DNA from: UBA6136 sp964386975
Lineage (GTDB): Bacteria; Pseudomonadota; Gammaproteobacteria; Methylococcales; Methylococcaceae
Length of the DNA stretch: 64,000 nt
Assembly (NCBI GenBank): GCA_964386975.1
Contig: CAYLUS010000007.1
Location: 5,152 to 69,151 of the forward strand
Direction: 5' to 3'
Positions 8,843 through 16,219 of the stretch are shown piece after piece (the stretch's first letter is position 1; every line of letters starts with the position of its first letter). A program made the position numbers and the translations under genes. The notes under the pieces were generated by a model. It had not been told where the DNA came from. It made no database searches and worked only from the letters and a program-made list of their open reading frames with translations.

Positions 8843-10240
8843 TCAGAAGGTAATGACGACGTCAGTGGAAAAGGTGAACTGATAATCCACCATTTCGCCT
8901 GGGGTTGAGGTCATGAAGGTATCCTGACTTGAAAAGTCGTAGCGCAGATTTGGTCTGACCATGACCCATTTGAGGGGCTTGTAGTTCGCGCCCAAGGTAA
9001 AGGCATAGTAACTGGCCCCCGCCCACGGGTAGCTTGAACCCTGCCCCTGGCATGCATACTGGTAGCCGGTAGAGGCATCGCCTGGAACTCGTAAATTATA
9101 ACTCGCGCCACAGCGGCCCGGTCCTGCAACCCTGAAGCCATTGTTATCCCGAAACCATTCAGCGCGAAGTCCAATACCCAGGTCATCGGTCAGGTCATAC
9201 ATGAGGTACTGGTTGATCCCATACCACTGGGCATTTTGACGGTTGCCCGGCGTACCCAAGGCAATGCCGTTACCGGTAATGACGTTGTCGGCAAAGCCAT
9301 GATCATGCTGGATAACGTAATGCAGGTCATCATTCAGCCAGTTCGCCTTGCCGACGATGCTGTAGAGGGCCCAGGCATCACTGTTATTGGCAGATGTAGC
9401 GCCGGCAGTGGAGGTCAGGTTCAAGGAGTACGCCTTGTCATCGCTGGTCCAGGTGCCGCCACCGAGGAAGTTCCAGTTGCTCAGGTTGGTGTTGAAGTTA
9501 CCGTCCCAACCCCCGGTCGCACTGCCCGTTACGGCGCCACCCATGACCGACCAGTTATCGTCAATGGCATAGTTTCCAAGCACACCGGTGTGGGTGAAGG
9601 GTTCACCATACTGCATGGTGTAAGCGTGCGAGTAGAAGAAGTTATCCGGGGCGGTGACGACTTCATAGCCGATTGGCGTGTAGAAGTGTCCGGCTTTCAC
9701 CTGCAGTCCGTTACCGATCGGTAGATTCATTTCGACGTAGGCCTGCGGCAACGCAAGACCATAGAAACGATTGCTCCACGAGGTCAGGTGCAAGTCGTAG
9801 TTACCCCGATTGAGTGGCTGGCCGGTTCTGGGATCGAGTGCGGGCACACCATAGGCTTGGGTAAAAATGGCGTCTGTGCCGTACATGATGTCGACGCGAC
9901 CACCGAAATCCCAGTCATCCGCGCTCGCCGTCACCGATTTCTGCAGATAGCCATAGAGCTGGTTCATCTGCAATTCACCCGCGCGGTCACCAAAGGTCAC
10001 CGGACCGTTGTATCCATCGGCCGGATTATTGGCATTCGCCGTGACACCGGCGTTCAGCCATCCACCATAGGTGATACCGTAATCTTCAAGGAACTGATGC
10101 TTGGCACTGCCGGCTGCATAGTCAATCAGCCCGCTCGTGTCTTTAATGTCCTCTGCGAGGGCAAGTCCTGAGGCCGTGGCCATGCCAACGGCCATGCACC
10201 CGGACAAGAGGGATCGAAAGGCGGGGTCGAACGTGCTCAT
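8843..10240 (-). CDS. Outer-membrane beta-barrel porin (OmpL/Bbp2-like)
   Basis: The 465-residue protein has an N-terminal export signal (cleavage plausible after GLALA) and a long series of amphipathic aromatic strands ending in a C-terminal phenylalanine, the usual outer-membrane assembly signal. Segments such as YGGWLNAGVTAN, VKAGHFYTPIGYEVV and a terminal RPNLRYDFSSQD resemble the Bbp2 (OmpL-like) porin family. Related porins such as FmdC of Methylophilus serve uptake of small amides or urea under nitrogen limitation; substrate here is inference only. AGGAG at 10255-10251 supports ATG 10240. A sigma-54 promoter and an NtrC-like palindrome lie upstream, which makes nitrogen control likely. 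Confidence 0.8.
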   Translation of the reverse strand: MSTFDPAFRSLLSGCMAVGMATASGLALAEDIKDTSGLIDYAAGSAKHQFLEDYGITYGGWLNAGVTANANNPADGYNGPVTFGDRAGELQMNQLYGYLQKSVTASADDWDFGGRVDIMYGTDAIFTQAYGVPALDPRTGQPLNRGNYDLHLTSWSNRFYGLALPQAYVEMNLPIGNGLQVKAGHFYTPIGYEVVTAPDNFFYSHAYTMQYGEPFTHTGVLGNYAIDDNWSVMGGAVTGSATGGWDGNFNTNLSNWNFLGGGTWTSDDKAYSLNLTSTAGATSANNSDAWALYSIVGKANWLNDDLHYVIQHDHGFADNVITGNGIALGTPGNRQNAQWYGINQYLMYDLTDDLGIGLRAEWFRDNNGFRVAGPGRCGASYNLRVPGDASTGYQYACQGQGSSYPWAGASYYAFTLGANYKPLKWVMVRPNLRYDFSSQDTFMTSTPGEMVDYQFTFSTDVVITF

Positions 10241-10273
10241 GTAAGGTCTCCTAATTAGTCACACCGTACAAAA

Positions 10274-10289
10274 AGCACTATTCGTGCCA
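10274..10289 (-). promoter_or_regulatory. Sigma-54 promoter of the porin gene
   Basis: On the minus strand the sequence reads TGGCACGAATAGTGCT. The -24 element TGGCACG is perfect, the -12 element is GTGC instead of TTGC, and the GG-N10-GC spacing is exact. Transcription would begin about 20-25 bases before the porin ATG, leaving just enough room for the AGGAG ribosome binding site. Confidence 0.85.
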
Positions 10290-10340
10290 AACGCAAAAGC
10301 CAGTGCTTTCAGGCAACACCTGCTGCAATCACGCAACAAG

Positions 10341-10359
10341 TCGCACCCAATCCGTGCGA
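10341..10359. promoter_or_regulatory. Candidate NtrC binding site
   Basis: The palindrome TCGCAC-N7-GTGCGA contains the GCAC-N7-GTGC core of NtrC enhancer sites. It is centred roughly 85-90 bases upstream of the predicted porin transcription start, a normal enhancer distance. A second, less exact copy (GCAC-N6-GTGC) lies at 10364-10377. The divergent recQ gene starts at 10440. Confidence 0.6.
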
Positions 10360-10439
10360 CACCGCACCAATCTGTGCTGGCCTGAAATGAAGGGCGTCCG
10401 AAGAAGGATCACCCTCCGATTTCTTTTAGAATTTCAAAA

Positions 10440-12239
10440 ATGACAACCACGCCACTAGATCTTCTCCAGTCCACGTTTGGATTCAGACAGTTCAGGGGCT
10501 GTCAGGAGGAGGTCATCGACGAACTTCTTGCCGGTCGGGATGCGATGGTCCTCATGCCCACCGGCGGTGGAAAATCCCTGTGTTACCAGATACCGGCTCT
10601 GATCCGGCCGGGAACCGGTATCGTCATCTCGCCCCTGATCGCCCTGATGCAGGATCAGGTCGAGGCCTTGCATCAACTCGGCGTCAAGGCCGACTACCTC
10701 AACTCGTCACAGTCTCCAGACGACCAATATCGGGTCGAACGCGAACTGGCCGAGGGTGAACTGGATATCCTTTATGTTGCCCCGGAGCGCCTGACCACCC
10801 CGCGATTCCTGAACCTATTAGACCGACTGGCCCTGAGTCTCTTTGCCATTGACGAGGCCCACTGCGTGTCCCAATGGGGGCATGACTTCAGAAGCGACTA
10901 CCTGAACCTGTCGATCCTGCACCAGCGATTCGACCATGTCCCCCGCATCGCCCTGACCGCAACCGCGGACCTTCGGACGCGGGAGGAAATTGCCTTGCGC
11001 CTCGATCTTCACTCAGCGCGCCGTTTCATCACCAGTTTTGATCGCCCCAACATCCGCTACACCCTTCTCCCAAAGGAAAGCCCAAAACAACAGTTGCTTC
11101 GATTTCTGAGGCAAGGACGAAACGGACAGGCCGGAATCGTCTACTGCCAATCCAGACGCAAGACCGAGGAGATCGCTGCATTTCTGAATGCCTCTGGCTT
11201 CAAGGCCCTCGCCTACCATGCCGGGCTCGATGCCATGGCGCGGCGGGAAAACCAACGCCGGTTTCAGCTGGAGGAGGGCCTCATCATGGTGGCAACCATT
11301 GCCTTCGGCATGGGCATCGACAAACCCAATGTCCGTTTCGTGGCTCACCTTGATTTGCCGCGCAACCCCGAAGCCTTTTACCAGGAGTCGGGTCGCTGCG
11401 GCCGCGATGGACAGCCGGCGGAGGCCTGGATGGTCTATGGGGTTCAGGATGTGGTGCTGCACCGCCAACGCATCGAGGAATCCGAGGCCAATGAGACGTT
11501 CAAGCGCATCGAACGCGAGCGACTGGATGCCTTGCTCGGCATTTGCGAAACCACGACCTGCCGACGCGCCCCTTTGTTGCGCTATTTCGGGGAGAGCCTT
11601 CAGGGGCCCTGCGGCAATTGCGACAACTGCCTAAACCCGCCGCCGACCTTTGATGCCACCGAGGCCGCACAAATGGCCCTGTCCTGCGCTTATCGGACGG
11701 GCCAAAGCTTTGGTGCCCAGTACCTCATCGATGTGCTCGGCGGCATCGCCAATGAACGAATCACTCGACAAGGGCATCAGCGAATGAGCACCTTTGGTAT
11801 CGGCAAGGCCCATTCGAGCCGGGTCTGGCGATCGATTTTTCGCCAACTGATCCTGCGCGGGCACCTGGCGGTCGATCAGGATCAACACGGGGCGCTCAAA
11901 CTTACCGAATCCTGCCGCGCCCTCCTGAGGGGGGAAGTCACCCTCACCCTTCGGGCAGACACACCCAAGACGCGGGACCCTCGGAATGGGAAGTCGATGG
12001 GAGACTCACCGCTGGATCAGGAGGGATTGTTCGAGGCGCTCCGCCAACTGCGTCGGGACCTTGCCGAGGCACAGGGTGTGCCGCCCTACCTGATCTTTCA
12101 GGATGTGACGCTGCGGGAGATTACCGTCCATCGGCCCCGGACCCTGGAGGCGCTTGGCCGGATTTCCGGGATCGGTCAGAAAAAACTCGAACGCTATGGC
12201 GAATCGGTACTGGAACTGGTCATGACCGAGGGCGCTTGA
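10440..12239 (+). CDS. recQ: ATP-dependent DNA helicase RecQ
   Basis: The 599-residue 3'-5' helicase of the RecF recombination and repair pathway shows the Walker A motif PTGGGKSLCYQIPAL near residue 45, the DEAH box (AIDEAHCVSQWGHDFR) near residue 140, helicase motif VI (QESGRCGRDG) near 318, the zinc-binding cysteines of the RQC domain (CETTTC and CGNCDNC near 370-400), and a C-terminal HRDC domain (residues ~520-595). Length and domain order match E. coli RecQ. The start at ATG 10440 has only a weak ribosome binding site but fits family N-termini. Its last 46 bases overlap the convergent DUF1249 gene. Confidence 0.95.
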   Translation: MTTTPLDLLQSTFGFRQFRGCQEEVIDELLAGRDAMVLMPTGGGKSLCYQIPALIRPGTGIVISPLIALMQDQVEALHQLGVKADYLNSSQSPDDQYRVERELAEGELDILYVAPERLTTPRFLNLLDRLALSLFAIDEAHCVSQWGHDFRSDYLNLSILHQRFDHVPRIALTATADLRTREEIALRLDLHSARRFITSFDRPNIRYTLLPKESPKQQLLRFLRQGRNGQAGIVYCQSRRKTEEIAAFLNASGFKALAYHAGLDAMARRENQRRFQLEEGLIMVATIAFGMGIDKPNVRFVAHLDLPRNPEAFYQESGRCGRDGQPAEAWMVYGVQDVVLHRQRIEESEANETFKRIERERLDALLGICETTTCRRAPLLRYFGESLQGPCGNCDNCLNPPPTFDATEAAQMALSCAYRTGQSFGAQYLIDVLGGIANERITRQGHQRMSTFGIGKAHSSRVWRSIFRQLILRGHLAVDQDQHGALKLTESCRALLRGEVTLTLRADTPKTRDPRNGKSMGDSPLDQEGLFEALRQLRRDLAEAQGVPPYLIFQDVTLREITVHRPRTLEALGRISGIGQKKLERYGESVLELVMTEGA

Positions 12240-12682
12240 GCCGCGCCTTTCGTCTCACTGCTCTGGTAATTCAAGGTCAGGCAGTGATCCAGCCAGCGCG
12301 AGAGGAAATAGTTCATGGTCCACTTGTAATCGAGCACCGCCAAGGGGTGCCCCACCCCCTCAAGTGCCTGATTCACGTCGGGCCGCTGATGATCGGACAA
12401 CATTTCAACGGTCCTGGCATCCAGCGAGACACGCAAGAGTACCTGAGGCTCCAAAATCGCTGAGACACCCTGGGAAAAATGATGCGTCAATTCGAGCAGC
12501 AGGGTGAACGGGGCGCGCTCGACCAGCCGCAGGTGTAGGGGCGGGTTTCCCGGTGATTCCGCCCGAATGAGGGTGTCGACAGCGTGAAAATCAGGAACCA
12601 ATCGGGACAGACGGGCAAAATTCGCCTCACAGAGGCGATGCAGCCAGTAGGACTTCTCCCGCGGATGAAACGGCGCCGTCAC
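12194..12682 (-). CDS. DUF1249 family protein (YqiB-like)
   Basis: The 162-residue protein resembles the DUF1249/YqiB family of gammaproteobacteria: an N-terminal SYWLHRLCEANFARLSRLVP followed by a cytosolic alpha/beta domain with LLELTHHFS and VSLDARTVEML. No function is established for the family. The reading frame starts 6 bases after the stop of the QueD-like gene, so the two are likely one transcript. The C-terminal ~25 residues, rich in Ser, Thr and Ala, lie in or next to the part that overlaps the recQ 3' end and are unlikely to be conserved. Confidence 0.75.
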   Translation of the reverse strand: MTAPFHPREKSYWLHRLCEANFARLSRLVPDFHAVDTLIRAESPGNPPLHLRLVERAPFTLLLELTHHFSQGVSAILEPQVLLRVSLDARTVEMLSDHQRPDVNQALEGVGHPLAVLDYKWTMNYFLSRWLDHCLTLNYQSSETKGAAQAPSVMTSSSTDSP

Positions 12683-12688
12683 GCCGTC

Positions 12689-13093
12689 CTAATCCCGGCT
12701 GTAACTGGCTGACGCGCTGGCCGTTTCCCAAAGCGTCACCCGCCTGACATCAAAACCAGCGGCCTTGACCTGATCAAAGATCAGCTTGGCCAGATATTCC
12801 GCTGTCGGATGCTCATCAAGGGCAAGAAAGCGCTCTCCGTTTGCAATCAGACTCGCGATGATCGGGTCGTCCCGATGCAGCAGCAGGTTGTGGTCCAGCT
12901 GCTCATCAACATAGCGATGGGCGATGCGACTGACCTCGGCAAAATCACAGACCATGCCGCCCTCATTCAGCGCTTCGGCCGCAACGGTAATGGCCGCCTT
13001 GACGCTATGGCCATGAAGGTGGCGACACTTGCCGGCATGCTTCATCAAGCGGTGGCCGTAGCAAAAATAGACATCTTTGGTGATCGTAAACAT
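12689..13093 (-). CDS. queD: 6-carboxytetrahydropterin synthase / 6-pyruvoyltetrahydropterin synthase-like protein
   Basis: The 134-residue protein has the PTPS/QueD fold signature. The zinc histidines lie in YGHRLMKHAGKCRHLHGHS, the catalytic-cysteine position is the C of KCRHLHGH, DFAEV supplies the conserved aspartate, and ETASASASY is the usual C-terminal substrate-binding segment. QueD converts dihydroneopterin triphosphate to 6-carboxytetrahydropterin in queuosine synthesis; other members act in biopterin or folate routes. No queC or queE is nearby, so the pathway is inferred from family only. It sits between a small PilZ-like gene and DUF1249 on the same strand. Confidence 0.8.
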   Translation of the reverse strand: MFTITKDVYFCYGHRLMKHAGKCRHLHGHSVKAAITVAAEALNEGGMVCDFAEVSRIAHRYVDEQLDHNLLLHRDDPIIASLIANGERFLALDEHPTAEYLAKLIFDQVKAAGFDVRRVTLWETASASASYSRD

Positions 13094-13120
13094 GAATCCT
13101 TTGAACGAAAAACCGACGCA

Positions 13121-13420
13121 TCAGGCGCGACTAACGATACCCTTGATCGCGCCAGAGAAAAGAAACCCGCCGAGCGCCTCTGGGTCACAGGCCTGAATCT
13201 CCAGGTAAACCACCAGCGGCGGCACCACCCCGGTGACGCCCTCGATGTGTAACTCGACGGCTGTTCCCGGCGGCACCTCAGCCTCGCCCCTGAAGCGGAT
13301 GCTTCGCTCGCCCCAGCTGATCCCTTCCCCCCGACTCAAGGCTGCCTCGGCCACCCGGCGGTAGCCAACGGCGCTATTGAGAGGGGTCAGATATTCATCT
13401 TTTTCAAGCGTGTGCTTCAC
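13121..13420 (-). CDS. Small hypothetical protein, possibly PilZ-like
   Basis: The 99-residue soluble protein has a beta-rich middle (ISWGERSIRFRGEAEVPPG, then AVELHIEG) whose strand and turn pattern is reminiscent of PilZ c-di-GMP-binding domains. The diagnostic RxxxR motif is not obvious, so the assignment is weak and c-di-GMP binding may be absent. The ATG start at 13420 opens the frame; the 27-base gap to queD suggests co-transcription. I do not recognise a closer family. Confidence 0.4.
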   Translation of the reverse strand: MKHTLEKDEYLTPLNSAVGYRRVAEAALSRGEGISWGERSIRFRGEAEVPPGTAVELHIEGVTGVVPPLVVYLEIQACDPEALGGFLFSGAIKGIVSRA

Positions 13421-13581
13421 GGCGCGTGCATCTCTTCTTCTGCATCATTTTAAATCAGTCACGGTGGTCCACAGCGACCCAACCATGGGATACTAAGCGC
13501 CAGAGTGAAAACCGGCCAGCAGCCAGCCTTTGGAACCGCCGGCATCCTAATTTGCCCTAGATGGGCCCATTCACCGAGCGC

Positions 13582-14607
13582 ATGACCACCAAACTTCATG
13601 TTTTGACCGGCATCACCACGACCGGTACCCCCCACCTCGGCAATTACGTTGGCGCTATCCGCCCAGCTATCGCGGCAAGTCGCCAACACGATGTCCTGCC
13701 GTTTTACTTTCTTGCCGACTACCACGCCCTCATCAAGTGCCAGGAGCCCGAACGGGTCCAGCAGTCTACCCTTGAAATCGCGGCAACCTGGCTGGCGCTC
13801 GGTCTCGATACCGGCAATGCCGTGTTCTACCGACAGTCCGACGTTCCCGAAATCGCAGAGCTCGCCTGGATGTTGAACTGTGTAACCGCCAAGGGCCTCA
13901 TGAACCGGGCCCATGCCTACAAGGCTTCGGTGCAGGCCAACCAGGACATGGGCGAACCCGACCCCGACAAGGGGGTCACCATGGGGCTGTTCAACTACCC
14001 CATCCTCATGGCCGCTGATATCCTGATGTTCAAGGCAAACAAGGTGCCCGTCGGGCGCGACCAGATCCAGCATATCGAGATGGCGCGCGACATTGCAGGT
14101 CGCTTCAATCACATCTATGGTGAACATTTCCCGATTCCAGAAGCGGTGGTCAGCGAGGAAACCGCCACCCTGCTGGGACTCGATGGGCGCAAGATGAGCA
14201 AGAGCTATGACAACACGATCCCGTTGTTCATGGAAGAGAAGCCGTTCCGCAAACTGATCAATAAGATCAAGACCAACTCCCAGGAACCGGGCGAACCCAA
14301 AGACCCTGAAACGTGCACCCTGTTCAGCATCTATAAAGCCTTTGCGACCCCTGAAGAGACTCAGGCGATTCGCCAGCGCTATGCCGAGGGGATCGGCTGG
14401 GGTGAAATGAAGGGCGTCCTGTTCGAGTATCTCAACGCACACCTGAAAGAGCCCAGAGCGCGCTACCAGGCACTGCTGGAATCACCGGAAATGATCGAGA
14501 AAATCCTCCTTGAAGGCGCCGAAAAGGCCAGAAGCTACAGTGCACCTCTGATGCAGGAGATCCGCAACAGCGTCGGGATCCGCGCCCTCAGCCAGCACCG
14601 GTCATGA
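13582..14607 (+). CDS. trpS: Tryptophanyl-tRNA synthetase
   Basis: The 341-residue class I aminoacyl-tRNA synthetase charges tRNA-Trp. The HIGH-type motif is PHLGNYVGA, preceded by TGITTTGTP, and the KMSKS loop is intact (GRKMSKSYDN). The ATG at 13561 is seven codons upstream in frame, but family proteins begin close to KLHVLTG, so I prefer 13582; neither has a strong ribosome binding site. The stop codon overlaps the ATG of the following oxidoreductase (ATGA), so the pair is translationally coupled. Confidence 0.95.
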   Translation: MTTKLHVLTGITTTGTPHLGNYVGAIRPAIAASRQHDVLPFYFLADYHALIKCQEPERVQQSTLEIAATWLALGLDTGNAVFYRQSDVPEIAELAWMLNCVTAKGLMNRAHAYKASVQANQDMGEPDPDKGVTMGLFNYPILMAADILMFKANKVPVGRDQIQHIEMARDIAGRFNHIYGEHFPIPEAVVSEETATLLGLDGRKMSKSYDNTIPLFMEEKPFRKLINKIKTNSQEPGEPKDPETCTLFSIYKAFATPEETQAIRQRYAEGIGWGEMKGVLFEYLNAHLKEPRARYQALLESPEMIEKILLEGAEKARSYSAPLMQEIRNSVGIRALSQHRS

Positions 14608-15626
14608 GAACCATCATCGTCGGGTCAGGGCTCGCTGGCGTGACTCTGGCCGAGGAGCTCAGGAAAAAAAAACCGCAAGATCCGGTTACGCTGATTACCC
14701 GCGAAGTCAGGGGCTACTACTCGCGGCCCATGCTCTCCCATGGCTTTGCCCGCGACGATATCGAGCAGAAGATCATCCTGAAAACGTTTGATGCACTCAG
14801 CGCCCTCGGCATTGAGGTTCTGGCCGGTGCCGATGTCGCGACCATCGACCGACGTCAACAGGAACTCCACGTCGTGGCCGGCGGGCGCAACGACACCCGC
14901 GGCTACGACCGACTGGTGCTGGCTGTTGGTTCCGAGGCGCAGATCCCGCCACCCCTGAAGACTGCACGAGACCTTTTCCACGTCATTAATGACCTTGATG
15001 ACCTGATTGAAGTCCGCGCCCTGCGTACTGACTTCCTGTTGCGGCACCAAAGTCGCCCGCATTGGGCGGTGATCGGCGGGGGCCTGATCGGCTGCGAGGT
15101 GGCCTCAGACCTTGCAAAGGCGGGTGACCCCGTCACCCTCTTCCATGCCATGGATCGGCTGATGGAGCGGCAACTCCTTGCCTCCGACTCCGACCTGCTT
15201 GTGGACGTCCTCAAGCACCAATCGATCACCGTCAACCTCAACACGCAGGTCCAAGGCCTCAGTCGCGCCGGCGAGGCAATCACCGTGCACCTTTCCGGAG
15301 AGGATCGCCCCAATTTCAATGGGGTGCTGGTGGCGACCGGCTTTAAACCCAGAACCCAACTGGCCCAGGAAGCCGGACTGCCGGTCAATCTCGGCATTTT
15401 GGTCGATGAATTTCTAAAGACCGTCGATCCTTCGATCCTTGCCCTGGGCGATGCGGCCGAATTTCCAGATGGTCGCCTCTATCCCTACGTTATGCCCATT
15501 CGTCAGCAGGCGCTCTGGCTGGCCGAGTTTCTGACCGGCGCCACCGAGGCGGCCTGGATCCCACCGTCCTTCACCCCCAGAGCCAAAGTTCATGGCTTCG
15601 TGCCGGTGCACCCGCAAACCCTCTGA
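14604..15626 (+). CDS. FAD-dependent pyridine-nucleotide oxidoreductase (rubredoxin reductase-like)
   Basis: The 340-residue protein has two Rossmann folds: an N-terminal FAD motif (IIVGSGLAGVTLAEEL) and a central NAD(P) motif (AVIGGGLIGCEVASDLAKAG near residue 155). The FAD-contacting ILALGDAAEF lies near 280. Length and the YYSRPMLSHGFA segment resemble rubredoxin-NAD+ reductases and NorW. There is no redox disulfide CxxxxC, so it is not a disulfide reductase. The electron acceptor is unknown; no rubredoxin gene is visible nearby. Coupled to trpS by a 4-base overlap, without an obvious functional link. Confidence 0.8.
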   Translation: MRTIIVGSGLAGVTLAEELRKKKPQDPVTLITREVRGYYSRPMLSHGFARDDIEQKIILKTFDALSALGIEVLAGADVATIDRRQQELHVVAGGRNDTRGYDRLVLAVGSEAQIPPPLKTARDLFHVINDLDDLIEVRALRTDFLLRHQSRPHWAVIGGGLIGCEVASDLAKAGDPVTLFHAMDRLMERQLLASDSDLLVDVLKHQSITVNLNTQVQGLSRAGEAITVHLSGEDRPNFNGVLVATGFKPRTQLAQEAGLPVNLGILVDEFLKTVDPSILALGDAAEFPDGRLYPYVMPIRQQALWLAEFLTGATEAAWIPPSFTPRAKVHGFVPVHPQTL

Positions 15627-15640
15627 ATCCAGGATGTCTG

Positions 15641-16108
15641 ATGAACCCATGTCCTCGCGTAAAACCCCTGATGCTGTTCGCCCTCACCCTTCTCAGTGCC
15701 TGCAGCCAGATCAAACATGACATGCGGCAATCGGAAACCCGCAGCACCGAGGAACAACTGCTGCATGCCGGCTTCAAAATCATGATGGCCGATACCCGGG
15801 AGCGACAATCCATGCTGAATGGGCTTCCGCCGGAATCCGTCACGCGCATTCCACGGCCTGACAACGTTTACTACATCTATGCCGATCCTGATCTTTGCAG
15901 TTGCCTGTATGTCGGTCGCCAGCCGGAATACGATCGTCTTCAGCAGCTCAAAGTGGATCTCAACAAGTCCAATAGGGCCACGATCAATCACGAAATCGCC
16001 GAAAATCAGGCTGGAGCCTGGGCACCTTCAGGGCCCTGGGGCAACTGGGGTTACTGGGGAATTACCAACCCCAACAGCATGGGGCGCCCCGCGTATGATC
16101 CTGAGTAG
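15641..16108 (+). CDS. Hypothetical lipoprotein with W/G-rich C-terminus
   Basis: The 155-residue protein begins with a signal peptide and lipobox LSAC, so it should be a lipoprotein. The mature part has a short helical stretch, then YYIYADPDLCSCLYVG with a close cysteine pair (CSC), and a C-terminal segment GPWGNWGYWG that is unusually rich in Trp and Gly. I do not recognise a characterised family. AGGA at 15631-15634 supports ATG 15641. It lies 14 bases after the oxidoreductase stop and may be co-transcribed with trpS and the oxidoreductase. Confidence 0.7.
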   Translation: MNPCPRVKPLMLFALTLLSACSQIKHDMRQSETRSTEEQLLHAGFKIMMADTRERQSMLNGLPPESVTRIPRPDNVYYIYADPDLCSCLYVGRQPEYDRLQQLKVDLNKSNRATINHEIAENQAGAWAPSGPWGNWGYWGITNPNSMGRPAYDPE

Positions 16109-16219
16109 TTGCCGGTAGCGCCCATCGCCCCAGTGAATCCGGATTCCATGGAATGGTTCAAACCGATCGCTTTCTAAGCCTGCTAGTTACCCTAAAGAGA
16201 TTTCCCGGACAACCCCCTT

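Noticed and set aside
8198..8882. Overlapping frames on both strands around 8198-8882
   Set aside because: They cross the lipoprotein gene and the bidirectional terminator; the lipoprotein with its signal peptide and lipobox is the better explanation.
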